Below are positions 22,612-34,200 of a DNA stretch of 64,000 nucleotides, in pieces. The stretch's first letter is position 1, and the number at the start of each line of letters is the position of its first letter. The notes beneath the pieces were generated by a model. That model searched no databases, had not been told where the DNA came from, and saw nothing but the letters and a program-made list of their open reading frames with translations. A program made the position numbers and the translations under genes. Source of the stretch: Molanna angustata (lineage: Eukaryota; Arthropoda; Insecta; Trichoptera; Molannidae); NCBI GenBank assembly GCA_963576475.1, contig OY754979.1, forward strand, positions 31,335,778 to 31,399,777, written 5' to 3'.

Positions 22612-23234
22612 GTTAGGCGCGCATGGAAACTAATTTCATCCGCCGATTAATTATCGGTGAGCTACAACATACGAATTACATGTAAGAGCGCGCATGAAAG
22701 CTAACAGAATCGGCCGATTATAAATCTGTGACGAGACACAAAAAAATCGGCTGATTTTTTAGCATGGCACATCTCACCGATAATTAAATTGTCCGATGGC
22801 AGTAGATCGAGAAGTACCTACGTTGTCAGTGTTGCCAAACGAAATGTCAGAAAACATGGATGAAATAAATATTGATTCCGAACAATTAATTATATATGTT
22901 GAAGCACGTCCTTCATTGTATGATAAAAAATTAAGCGAAATATTAATAACTGGTTGAGAACGGCTAAATCATAATAAAAGAACTGAATTGGGTAAGTTAT
23001 TACTTAATTTATTAATAGTTATGTACATAGGTAATTTAATAAGTATTCTACTTAATGAATACAAAAAATCCATATTTCTAATCATATGTATATTAAAACT
23101 TGTGAATATACATATTGTATTTTAAATATGTGAATGTTGACCGCCATGTTATTTCCAATCGTACGATTCTATAAGCTTCCATGCGCGCTAGAACCGATCG
23201 GCCGATCAATTTTAGCTTCCATGCGCGCCTTACC
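22612..23234. mobile_element. TTAA-flanked TIR element with decayed MADF exon
   Basis: The ends are inverted repeats built on TTAGGCGCGCATGGAAACTA (left) and its near complement (right, 23204-23234), with TTAA on both sides (22608-22611, 23235-23238). Further subterminal copies of GCGCGCATGGAAGCT occur near 22690 and 23175, and GATCGGCCGAT words are repeated. The inside holds one short MADF-like coding piece. Apparently non-autonomous. Confidence 0.75.
22844..22990 (+). pseudogene. MADF-like exon remnant inside a transposon
   Basis: From ATG 22844 the frame reads MSENMDEINIDSEQLIIYVE, then ARPSLYDKKLSEIL, the pattern L-I-x-x-V-x-x-R-P-x-L-[WY]-D of the MADF DNA-binding domain found in PIF/Harbinger accessory proteins and in many insect regulators. 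A TGA at 22955 interrupts it. The frame then goes on (ERLNHNKRTELG) to a GTAAGT donor at 22991. No later exon was found before the right end of the element. Confidence 0.6.
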
Positions 23235-23282
23235 TTAAAGTTTTAGATTAAATATAAGAAATGAAATATAGGAAATAGAAGT

Positions 23283-23660
23283 TCAAGGGTGTACAACCTC
23301 TTCGGCATAGAGCCTGCCCGAAGCAATTAAGCATTTTTTGAAGGAATTGTGATGTGTTTTCTTTATGTTATTGTCTAGTTTATTAAATATATGTGGGGCA
23401 ATAAATTTAAACTGTCTTTGTCCAAATGAGGTCTTAATAATTGGCACAGTATAGTTAACGTTATTTGCATGTCTAGTTTGTTGGGATCTGTTGTGTAAGG
23501 TTATGTTTTTATGGAAGTGCAATTTTGAGGTACAGTTGTATCCGGTCAAGTACGTCGAACATTCTGAACAAATCATCTGAAGGAAATGATCTCGCTCTTT
23601 TGTTTATGATACGTATTAAACATCTTTGGGCTTTTTTAAGTGAATCCATTTGATTGATTT
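23283..23660 (-). mobile_element. LINE reverse transcriptase C-terminal fragment
   Basis: Minus-strand codons include CSTYLTGYNCTS, HNRSQQTRHANNVNYTVPII, KTSFGQRQFKFIAPHIFNKL and HHNSFKKCLI: the N-T-R-x-A-[x]n-TxFGQRxF-x-x-PxxFNxL motif common at the C-terminus of CR1/Jockey-like elements. An adjacent stretch to 23660 looks related but is frameshifted. Confidence 0.65.
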
Positions 23661-24001
23661 AACACACCATAATTCCATATGATAAAACTGATTATGTGAG
23701 GGAATAATACACAGTTTTCATAGTTGATCTGTAGAAAATATTTCAAAGGGTCTTATATATGTGGCCCAGCCTCCTTATCCTATTAGAAAGACTATCTTAT
23801 TATTATCTTATACCAAGGTATTTTTAAATGTTATTGGATACAGAATTATTCAGGAAGACAGCTTACATTGAGATTATCTGGATCTTTAAAAGAATTATAT
23901 TATCAATAAAGTGGCTTACTGTGGTCACAGTAAATAACTTAGGACTGCTAACAATTAACCTAAACTTACTTAGGAATGATCTTGTATCACTAAATAGAGT
24001 T
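23661..24001. other. Unassigned repeat-like sequence
   Basis: No gene. It ends with the CACTAAATAGAGTTATT word also seen in variant form near 285 and related to 43988-44060; the foldback at 24002 follows directly. Confidence 0.35.
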
Positions 24002-24582
24002 ATTAAAATGAAACCAATATATAATTATTCCACTTTTTTATTTTGTTGACTATGACCAGTTTCGTGCAAAGCACATTTACTAGTACCTAGTACCAATACA
24101 GAAGTTAAAATTATTTTTATACAAGAGGCAAGACAAAATTGAACATATATCGACAACAGTTGAATATGGAGCCAAGTTTTTAAAACGTAATGTACAAAAA
24201 TGATTTTTTTTTAAATATTATTGAAAATAAACTACATACAGTCGGGGATAATGATTATAACAAATACAAAAATATACTAATTACAATTAAACTAAAACAA
24301 TTAAGAATAAGTAACTATTATTTAACGCATGAGAAGAAATTATACAAAACAAATCTTTAAAAATAAATTTGTATTTCTTTTGTACATTTACATAACGTTT
24401 TAAAAACTTGGCTCCATATTCAACTGTTGTCGATATATGTTCAATTTTGTCTTGCCTCTTGTATAAATATAATTTTAACTTCTGTATTGGTACTAGGTAC
24501 TAGTAAATGTGCTTTGCACGAAACTAGTCGTAGTCAACAAAATAAATAAGTGGAATAATTATATATTGGTTTCATTTTAATA
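24002..24582. repeat. Foldback element with about 200-bp arms
   Basis: Left arm 24002-24200 and right arm 24378-24582 are nearly perfect inverted repeats (for example ACTAGTACCTAGTACCAATA with its complement, and ATATCGACAACAGTTGAATA with its complement). The spacer of about 177 bp is non-coding. The high arm identity suggests a young insertion or gene conversion. Confidence 0.9.
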
Positions 24583-24778
24583 ATTTCAAATGGAATTCCA
24601 CTAAGAATTGTCTGTCAATAAATTAAATATAACTAAATGGAGCTTTACAAATTATTATTGTTATTAAATAGACTGAGTCTAGTGTGTGCGGATGACAAAG
24701 ACATTCCTTCAATGCACCTTAAGCATAGTTTTTTCTAGAACAATGCATTCAATACAAAAAATATACCTGGGCTTTTTG

Positions 24779-24878
24779 TTGACAGCTAAGTATGGAGAAA
24801 GGAATTGTGTATGCATACTTCATAAAATGAGCATACACAATGAAGTACAGCATTTATTTCTCCAAGCTTAGCTGTCAA
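24779..24878. repeat. 100-bp hairpin
   Basis: TTGACAGCTAAGTATGGAGA at 24779 pairs with TCTCCAAGCTTAGCTGTCAA ending at 24878. The interior also pairs in part (ATTGTGTATGC with GCATACACAAT). It could be a tiny MITE or a hairpin RNA source. Confidence 0.65.
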
Positions 24879-24908
24879 TAATTACAAAACTTCATGAGAG
24901 TTATTCAT

Positions 24909-25091
24909 TCATGGCATATTCATCTGCTCCCTAGCTATATTCCAACTCTGTCTTTGCCGACTGTTGGGGTCAGCTCGTCTCGTCCTTAAATTATAGGCTC
25001 GGCTGTCCTGCACAATGTCACCTAGGCCATGTCTGCAGTTGGTTGTGTCTGCACAATCCAAAAATTCTTTGGTCATCTCGATGTAAGTCAA
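24909..25091 (-). CDS. Unrecognised 60-codon open frame
   Basis: The minus-strand frame ends DPNSRQRQSWNIAREQMNMP and has protein-like composition (Arg, Asp, Asn), with YIEMTKEFLDCAD earlier. I cannot name it. It lies 173 bp downstream of the TRAPPC12 stop on the same strand but is not needed to complete that gene. It may be a LINE or transposase relic. No splice acceptor is obvious at its start. Confidence 0.25.
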   Translation of the reverse strand: MTYIEMTKEFLDCADTTNCRHGLGDIVQDSRAYNLRTRRADPNSRQRQSWNIAREQMNMP

Positions 25092-25263
25092 GGAAGGTCA
25101 TTACAGCATATAAAACGTCAAATATGCCATTATACTTTGTCCTGGGTAAAGTAGACATAAATAAATACCTATTACAATATTTCTCTGGTACTTTTTTCTC
25201 TAAATATGAGGTTCTTCTGTAACTTAATGCAGGAATAATAGACTACATATAATTAATTATCCT

Positions 25264-28200
25264 TTAATCACTCATATGTAACTTTAAACAGACGTGAACG
25301 TTGGTAACAGTGTCACTTTTATATCTGCACAACTGCCTCAGAAGAGACAACTTTTTAGTCATCGTATCTGAAGACTCTAGTTCGTACAACGTACACAAGT
25401 TTAGCAGAAGGCTCTCACTTAGACCTCGACTTGGATTAGAGTTGACAGCATTTTCCATCACCGCAATCGCCTCCTTCAGCTTACCAGAGTACAACAGACA
25501 AACAGCCATATTATTAAGTACCTGTAAAAAAACATTGTAAAACGATATAAAATATTTTCAGAGATAACTTTTTTAAAAGAATGAACCATCATGATATATC
25601 CCACAGTGGGGTAACCAGCGACGGGTGTGCAATACCTTGTAAAAGAAAACATGGCACATGCATGTATCCCCAAACACTGGTCTCATCTCACTTAAAAAGG
25701 CAACATTCAGATGAGATGTTATTTTGTGGAAGCACTATCTAGTAGCAAATATATACATTCCCTAAATTATGCTGGTGAACGAAATCGGACAAGCCATCAA
25801 AAATTTACATTTTTAGACATTTTAGACAATTTTATATATTGAAACAGGTCCGGCCCTTGGAGCCCTGGATCAAACCCATTACAGTGGTGCCGTGACCAGG
25901 ATCATTACAATTTTCACTTTGATATGACCAGTTTCAAACCAACTGTTACTTCTTCAGAACAGATGATAATAGTCCAACAAAGGTTATTTAAAATTGTTTA
26001 TAAAGTTTAAAGGTTAATCATTGTTATTCATTCCTTTCAAAAAGAGTGGTGAACTAATTCAAGCAAAGCTTTGAAGTTTATACTGTACATTATAAGCTTA
26101 TTAACACCATTTGCAATCTATAAAGCAATATATAATGTGACCACCCCGAAAGCCCTATTTAGGAGCTTATGGATGTTAACAAATACAAACTATAGTCAAT
26201 TATTTCAGAAAAAAAAATGCTTGGACAAATCAAAATATATTGTTTTCATTGTGATTTCTTACCATAATGTTGGCAGGTTCTATTTCACTAGCTTTGAGTA
26301 AACACTGATATGCCTCTGTGAAGGCGTTTTGTGCCACAGCCAATAGAGACTGGTCTACCAGCTCTCTGACATCTTGTTCTGGAAACCTTTAATATAATAA
26401 ACACATCTGAGTATCATCTTAATATATCATATAAAAATATATATATCAAATCTTTATAATGATGACTCATATTCATAATAACGATACTTTAAAAGATTTA
26501 CAATACTTTTAATTTATATCTTTAATAGTATTTCATACAATATTTGTATTCATTGAAGTTCTTAATCGTTTAATTTTAGACAATCTTTGTGACTCACAGT
26601 GTAGCCCTAATCTGTGAGGCTTTTCTGAAGTGCTGTTCAGCGCCCAAGACATGTCCTGCCTGTAGGCAACAACGACCCAGAGCAGATGTCAGAGCCCTTG
26701 ACTGTGCGGGAGAATTTGCCCACATGCCCTCCTTGGACATACCCTCAATCAACTCAATGGCTACTTGAAAATCCTGGAAACACAAAAAATATATTTAACA
26801 AGATTTCTCTACTTTTATTTCATTTTATATTGATTCTCGGGCAACTAGGAGATACCTACTATGTCAAATATTATTAATTTAAACAGTTTCCCACTGAAGG
26901 TCAGGTTTTGGCCGAAGCCCAAGCTGAATATTCGGCCCTAACCGTAACCTTCAGCCGAAGAAAAAGCTAAAGGATTGACTTTTCAAAAATATTTTTTAAT
27001 AATACTGTATAAAAATCTTAAAGAGATTAGCGATCAAGTTATGTAAAATAAAATAAGCACTTCAAAAGAGTTATCAACTCCGTTTTTTATTGAAATAAAA
27101 TAATTATTATACGCAACAAATTTGCTGAGGCACCGGTTTAGAATAGTGCTTCCACTATTATTCTATTATCATCGGTTTCGGGTGTCCCGTAAGAGTCGGG
27201 TAATCGAAAATGCGACAGGTAACGATATCATCGCACATAGTTCAGCAATGAGGTTCATCACCCATTCTGAATGTAGTGCCTTTTGAAGGTGTGAGGCAAA
27301 AGTGTTATGTGGGTATACACGCATGTGTTGTGCTTCCTTTAATAAGTTAATGCACACCCGCATACCTGTCGCTAGTTACACCACATTTTTGGATATGCCG
27401 TGATGGTATGAATTAATAATGTAGTAACAAGATCAGTTTTAACTGTTTAATCAATGAAATTTAGTCAGTTTAATCAATGAAATTTAGTCAGTTTAATCAA
27501 TAAAATTTAGTCAGTTTAATCAATGAAATTTATTCAGTTTAATCAATGAAATGAAGTCAGTTTAATCAATGAAATTTAGTCAGTTTAATCAATGAAATTT
27601 AGTCAGTTTAATCAATGAAATTTAGACAGTTTAATCAATGAAATTTAGTCAGTTTAATCAATGAAATTTAGTCAGTTTAATCAATGAAATTTAGTCAGTT
27701 AAATCAATGAAATTTAGTCAGTTTAATCAATGAAATTTAGTCAGTTTAATCAATGAAATTTAGTCAGTTTAATCAATGAAATTTAGTCAGTTTAATCAAT
27801 GAAATTTAGTCAGTTTATTTGCTCAACTGAATTTCTTAGTTCTTCTTTTGAAATAATTTAAGTAATAATATGACATCATCTCAATCTATAAAAAAATATA
27901 TTTAAACCTTCTTTTGAAGAGCACAGTTGATAATGGAGAAGTTGATCCTGGCCTCTCTGCCAAGCCACAGTTTGATGGATTCCTGTCGATCTTGAGGTGA
28001 CAGCTCCAAGTCAGTGCCCGTTTCACACTTTGAAGATTTCAAATTCTTAATCATCTACAAATAGAATCATTTTCAAATTATCTCTCGAATAACAATCAAT
28101 ATAAATAGCCTTTAATAAAATAAATTATCAGAGTCAATCGTTAAAGGAAATAAACTATTAAAGACCATAGTCTGATCATACATTTAGTCTATAAAAGAAA

Positions 28201-31200
28201 AACCTTTAAGATTAAACAAAAAAATGCAAATTTTAGTTGTATTACGTCCAATTCAGTAACTGTTTGAACTAAAATAGGAACGTTAAAAATTTTAGAATTT
28301 AGGTCGTTTAAACTTAATTTCGTATTCTATAACTGACGTTGTCCCTAAAAATGAAATCTACAAAATTAGTGTATAATAGATAATAATTTCACCTCAAATT
28401 TGTACAGTAGATAATAATTTGAACACAAATTTGTACAGTAAGTATATTATAATAATTTGAACTCAAATTTGTACAGTAGATAATAATTTGAACTCAAATT
28501 CGTACAGTAGATAATAATTTGAACTCAAATTTGTACAGTAGATAATAATTTGAACTCAAATTTGTACAGTAGAAAATAATTTGAACTCAAATTTGTATAG
28601 TAGATAATAATTTGAACTTTTTTATTTTCAACAAAGTAACAAATGCTAATAATTCATTTTTATTTTTTTTTTTGTACACAATTGATGTTTACAACTAAAC
28701 TAAAATATCCCAGACTGCTGTGAAAATAACTAAAGCGCTTCCAATTAGGTGTAAACTGAAATTAGGAACATTTTGACAGTTGACAAAAGGGAATTGAACA
28801 AATTCATGACTTACTTGGAGTATGAACGTTGCTATTTTAGCATTATAGAATATCAACTTGGACTAAGTGGAATAGGAACGCACCTATTTTAGCCGGAACG
28901 TTCTTAAAAAGTTATAGAATCGGACGTATTGTTCAACAAATATCTGCATATTTTATGTATTATGTGACAAATCACATAATACATAAAATATGCAGATAGT
29001 GTGCTTCTAGTCATCTTTCTGTTTTTATAATATGCAGATAGTGTGCTTCTAGTCATCTTTCTGTTTTTATAATATGCAGATAGTGTGCTTCTAGTCATCT
29101 TTCTGTTTTTATAATATGCAGATAGTGTGCTTCTAGTCATCTTTCGGTTTTTATAATATGCAGATAGTGTGCTTCTAGTCATCTTTCTGTTTTTATAATA
29201 TGCAGATAGTGTGCTTCTAGTCATCTTTCTGTTTTTATAATATGCAGATAGTGTGCTTCTAGTCATCTTTCTGTTTTTATAATATGCAGATAGTGTGCTT
29301 CTAGTCATCTTTCTGTTTTTATAATATGCAGATAGTGTGCTTCTAGTCATCTTTCTGTTTTTATAATCCTATATTTTTAGACTTAATAAATAATAAAATT
29401 GGTGGTGCTAATTTTTGATGACTGCCGAGAGGCGGACTTACCTTTTTAACTACTGCCAAAAGGCGATAGAGTCGAGCGATGGCCATGTCTGTTTTACCAG
29501 TGTACATGGGTAGCTCAGCAAGAAGAAGACGGAATGAAAACGAAGCCATAGATCCTAACCGATTTGAATACATATCCGGGTAGAACTATAACATAATAAC
29601 ACCAAATTGTTAAATCTAATGGTTACATAAAAATTGATGAATAAATCAAGATCAAGGTGGACAGACATACATTGAATGTATTATTGTATTTAGGATAAAC
29701 ATAAATTATTCTTCTATTAGCAATTTAGGCAGAATGAAACAGTTTCATAGAAAATCATAATAAATGTCATATTGCTATACGAAATGTTGAAAGCAATAAA
29801 CAATTATTTTTTTCATTAAACTATGGTGTCACAGATATTATCAGCATCAAAAAACGTTGATTAAACATTGATGGTGCTTAGAATATTGATATTATACACA
29901 TAAATTATTAGTTAAATCAAGGTTACACTTCATACAGAATATGCTGTTATTAACCCCTGTAATATACAATTGTTACACTTCATACAGAATATGCTGTTAT
30001 TAACCCCTTGAAATCTTTTTTATGACAACATTTTTAACATCTCAATAGAGACGACAAAGATGGAATAGTATAGGGAACCAGGAACACAATAAGAAGGCGA
30101 AAATGCTGAACGTTGCGTAAGTGCATAAAGTGATCACGTAATCCAACCAAGACAGGTCATAAGTCCTGTGTGTCTTGAGTTCTTGGTTCTCCTATAATAT
30201 TCCATCTTTGTCTCTATTGAAATGTTAAAATTTTTTGCAATGTTTGCATATATGCAACAGTAAAAATATTCGATTTACGTACACAATATTACACATTGGT
30301 ACAAGCAAATAAACAAACCAAGAATGAACTTATAATTCTGGTACGGTTCAGGGGTGACATCTGTGCGAAAGCATTGTCACCTCATGTATAAGGAATGTTG
30401 CTTTCATTGTTAGTAAACTTATTTCTGGATAGATGGCGTTACAAAAAAAAATTTCTTCTTTACTTCATAGATGGCTATGGTGTTTTTCCAGCTTATTTTC
30501 AACAAACATTTTCATAATTAAAATATATAGAACTTTCATAAAATTGGATAAATAGGGAACTCAATAGGACATAAAGTGATCACATAAACCACCCGATGAC
30601 AGGTCGTAAGCCCTGTAGGTGCCTTGAGTTCCTGGTTCTCCTATAATATTCCAACTTCATCTCTATTGAGACGTTAAAAATTTTATCATAAAATATCTTT
30701 GACTCCCGACAGGGAAAGAATTCAATGAATAAAAATATTTAATTCCAGTAAAATCTATTCTATATGAAGGTTCCTTAATGCGAAAATCCACAATCTCAAA
30801 ACAGGCATAGTTCTAGTGCGGTTGAGAATATTTTATAATATGAATAAGTGCAGGTATAAAAAAATAGATACTAAAAATATTCAGGAGAAGATTATAAATA
30901 TAACTCGTACAAACCTGAAAGTATATATCGGGATTATCTAACGTGCCAAACGGTTCAGCTTCCAGTTCACTGAGCGAGAAGCTGTGTATCTTGACAAGCA
31001 GAGCCAGTCTTGTGAACCACAGCTGGAGAGACCGAGGAGAATGCTTACCGGGATGACCTGCCCTTCCAACACCTGCACAAAGATACCTTTTATTGGATAA
31101 TATCTCTCATGTTTCATGCTAAAAAGCTTAATAAGATGTCTCAGTTTGAATACCTTGTCCATAAATAGTGAGCAATCTAGTGGTAAGATTGACAGCCGCC

Positions 31201-34200
31201 CGGAAGCAGCCAGCCTGTATCAGCTCACGGAGTCCACGCTCGTCTTGTGAGACATGTTCACATCCCAGGGCACCCCTCTGTACCGCCTCACCCTCCCCCA
31301 AGTAGTGGGACACTACCGAGTACAAGGCGTCACCCTGGAAAATAGACTAATCTTTAAAACAAAAAAAAAAATAAACTGAAATAAAACTGGGTGTTTTAAA
31401 TAACAATACACTCGAGTGTCATTGTTGAAACCAGGGGGGCAAGTCTGGTTCGACCGGCGAAATCAAAACCCCAGTGATTACCCATATCATGGATATAATT
31501 ATAGTATGGAGTTCTATGACATCTAAAGATATTGTAGAACTCCATATAATAATTATATCCATGATATGGGTAATCACGGTGGTTTTGATTTCGCCGATTG
31601 AACCAGACTTGCCCCCCTGGTTAATTCGTTTACAAAATGTGTATTTCATATTAAAACTATTTATTAATAAGGGATATTGAAATTTGACCTTTACAGACTA
31701 ATGCATAATATACAAGGGTGCTTGACTAGGGTTCCATGAATACTACAGATAAAATATATAAAATTAAAAGATAAAACAACCAAACATTACAAAAGTTATA
31801 AAAATATCAAACCAAGGTAATTTTTTCATTAGGATGGATACCAAATATATGAGAAAACAATTTGATATTAAGCTATTTTCTTTAAGAGTACATAGCATTT
31901 GTTAGGGTAACTGGGCTGCGTTCACAATGAAAGCCGAGTGCACTTAGTGACGCTCTAAGCCGCTCATAATGACCGGAAACAGACGCTCGAAAGACACTCT
32001 ATGGCATTCAGCTTGAACATCGAGTGTACGCACCAAACACTCTGTAAAATTGTTGAGTGAAAAACGCACTGAAAGTTATAGTATCTGTTGACTTCTATTT
32101 TATCTGTGGTATGATTAAATCTATTTGTTTGCGCTCGATGCTGCGTTCAGATCGAAACGCCGCTCTAAAGCGTTTAGCAAGATTGGTGTGAAAAACGTCA
32201 TAATCTGCAACTTCAGGTACATCCGACACCCGACATTGAGTGTTGAATCTGAACTCACCCTTGAACTGGTTCTGTGGTTTGGTTGAAGTCTAATCAGAAC
32301 ACAACAATTCGTAACACATAACAGTGATAATTAACACATAGTCAAAACATTTCTATCACTCTATATAACTACATAAATACATAAAAAACCTATTCTAACC
32401 AAAAGTTTGGATCTTATGCGATGTTGTGTGATTTCATAATGTTGGATACAGAGAGAAGGTAATATTGCACCTACCTGGTGGCGAATTTCTTCCTTCGTCT
32501 GGGAGGTCTTCACGGAAGGCACTCACTATACCTCTTGTATCACAACACAAAATATTGATGAAAGATACGCCACTTCCAAACACGGTTTGGGTATTAAAGG
32601 GGGCGCACGGCGCGTGGTATTTAGTTGATCAACATGAAAGGACACGAAATTTGTATATTTCGAGCGTATCGAAACTATTTTACTTCATCAACTGTCAGTG
32701 ATGTAGACGACGAGTTGTGATTGTATATACAGCTGACTACTCATGTGGGTAGCAATATTTTTGGGAGAGGAAAAGGTTGGGAGAGTTGCCATAATTACCG
32801 AACACATAACCTCTTTGAAATCGTATTAGAAATGTTCTGTTATGTCTATGTGTTGATTTGTCACCGTTCAACTGAACTAAGGTTACTAGAGAGTCCATAG
32901 AGTTAATAATGAATAATACTGGTGTAGATTAGTGTAAGAAAACATTTATATACCAAATCTTCTTCCAAAATGACACCCGGCATTGTGAGCACATCTCTTT
33001 CAGGGAAAAAGGAGCCTGCAGGAGATGTCTGTGCCTGAAAATGTTAAAAATCTTTGATAAAAATAATATAATTTTTCTACATCAATTGATTAGAAGAATT
33101 ATCAGCTCTTAAATAGAATGAGGATCTGAGAAAAAATTTAAAATTCATTCATCTTAGTCTTGAAATCTCCAGCAATTATTTAAAACTACTTTAAGAGGGT
33201 GACTGCTGCCAACGTACCTATTTTTTTTCAATTTGAATTTGCATCATTACTACAAAACGAATCATTTTGAAAAAAATAACCTAGTTAGTTTGGATATTAA
33301 TAAAGAAAAATATACCTTAACTTTTTAATTATGTTCTGTTTATATTCTTGTAGGAAAATAATAAGCATACCCCGATTTTTGACATTTATCGTAAATTTCT
33401 AAAAAAAACTATAAGGTATAGAGTATAAATTTTTTATATATTAAAGAAGATCAAAATATCTGGAAAAATACGATGTAACGTTGCATCAGGTTAAGTTAAT
33501 AAACCAAAAAAACTTTTATTTCGCAATGGCGCTGAATGGAAAATAAATGATTTTTACGTTTATTTACTAAACCTGAAGCATTAATGCAACATCGCATCAT
33601 AGTATTGGAGATATTTTTGTCTTCTTTAAGTAAAAAAAAAAATGTTGAACTACGCCTTATATTTTATTTAAAATATAAGATAAACGTTGAAAATCAGGGT
33701 ATGCCATTATTTTTCTAAAAGAATTTATACAGAACATTATCAAAAAGTAAAGATATATTTTTCTTTATTAATACCCAAACCAACTAAATTATTTTTTTCA
33801 AAACGATTTGATAAGAAATAATGATGGTAAATCAAATTGAAAAATAGGTACGTTGGCAGCAGTCCCCCCCTTAATTCATACAACCAACAAGAGCAAATAA
33901 ATATATAGATAAAACGGAGCATTAAAGTTAATATATCCCTGTTTTCTTCTTCCTCTCCTTATCCTTTTGTTTTCTCTCCTAATAATTGCTATGAACTATT
34001 CTTATATTCAATCTTCTTTTGTCTATTTTTTTTACTTTTCTTCTGTTATCTATATAATCTTCATTTTTGTCACTTCTTTATCTTATTGCCAAAGTACACA
34101 TTGTATTTTATATTTTCTCTGGTTGGTTGGAAGAAATTGCCATTTGACAATAAACCCGCCAGTGTACAAATTATATGCAGGAGTTACAAACAAATAAAAA

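Noticed and set aside
27437..27820. CRISPR-like regular repeat
   Set aside because: Units are contiguous with no unique spacers, in an animal intron; a minisatellite.
28904..29350. 148-codon minus frame of repeating [14 protein letters not shown]
   Set aside because: It is a reading of a 42-bp tandem repeat in a TRAPPC12 intron; no start or promoter context and no unit-to-unit protein variation.
32465..32560. Possible extra TRAPPC12 exon (GTAGGT donor on the minus strand)
   Set aside because: Exons 4 and 5 already join in phase to conserved sequence (EEDL then GDALYSVV), and no acceptor with an open phase fits.
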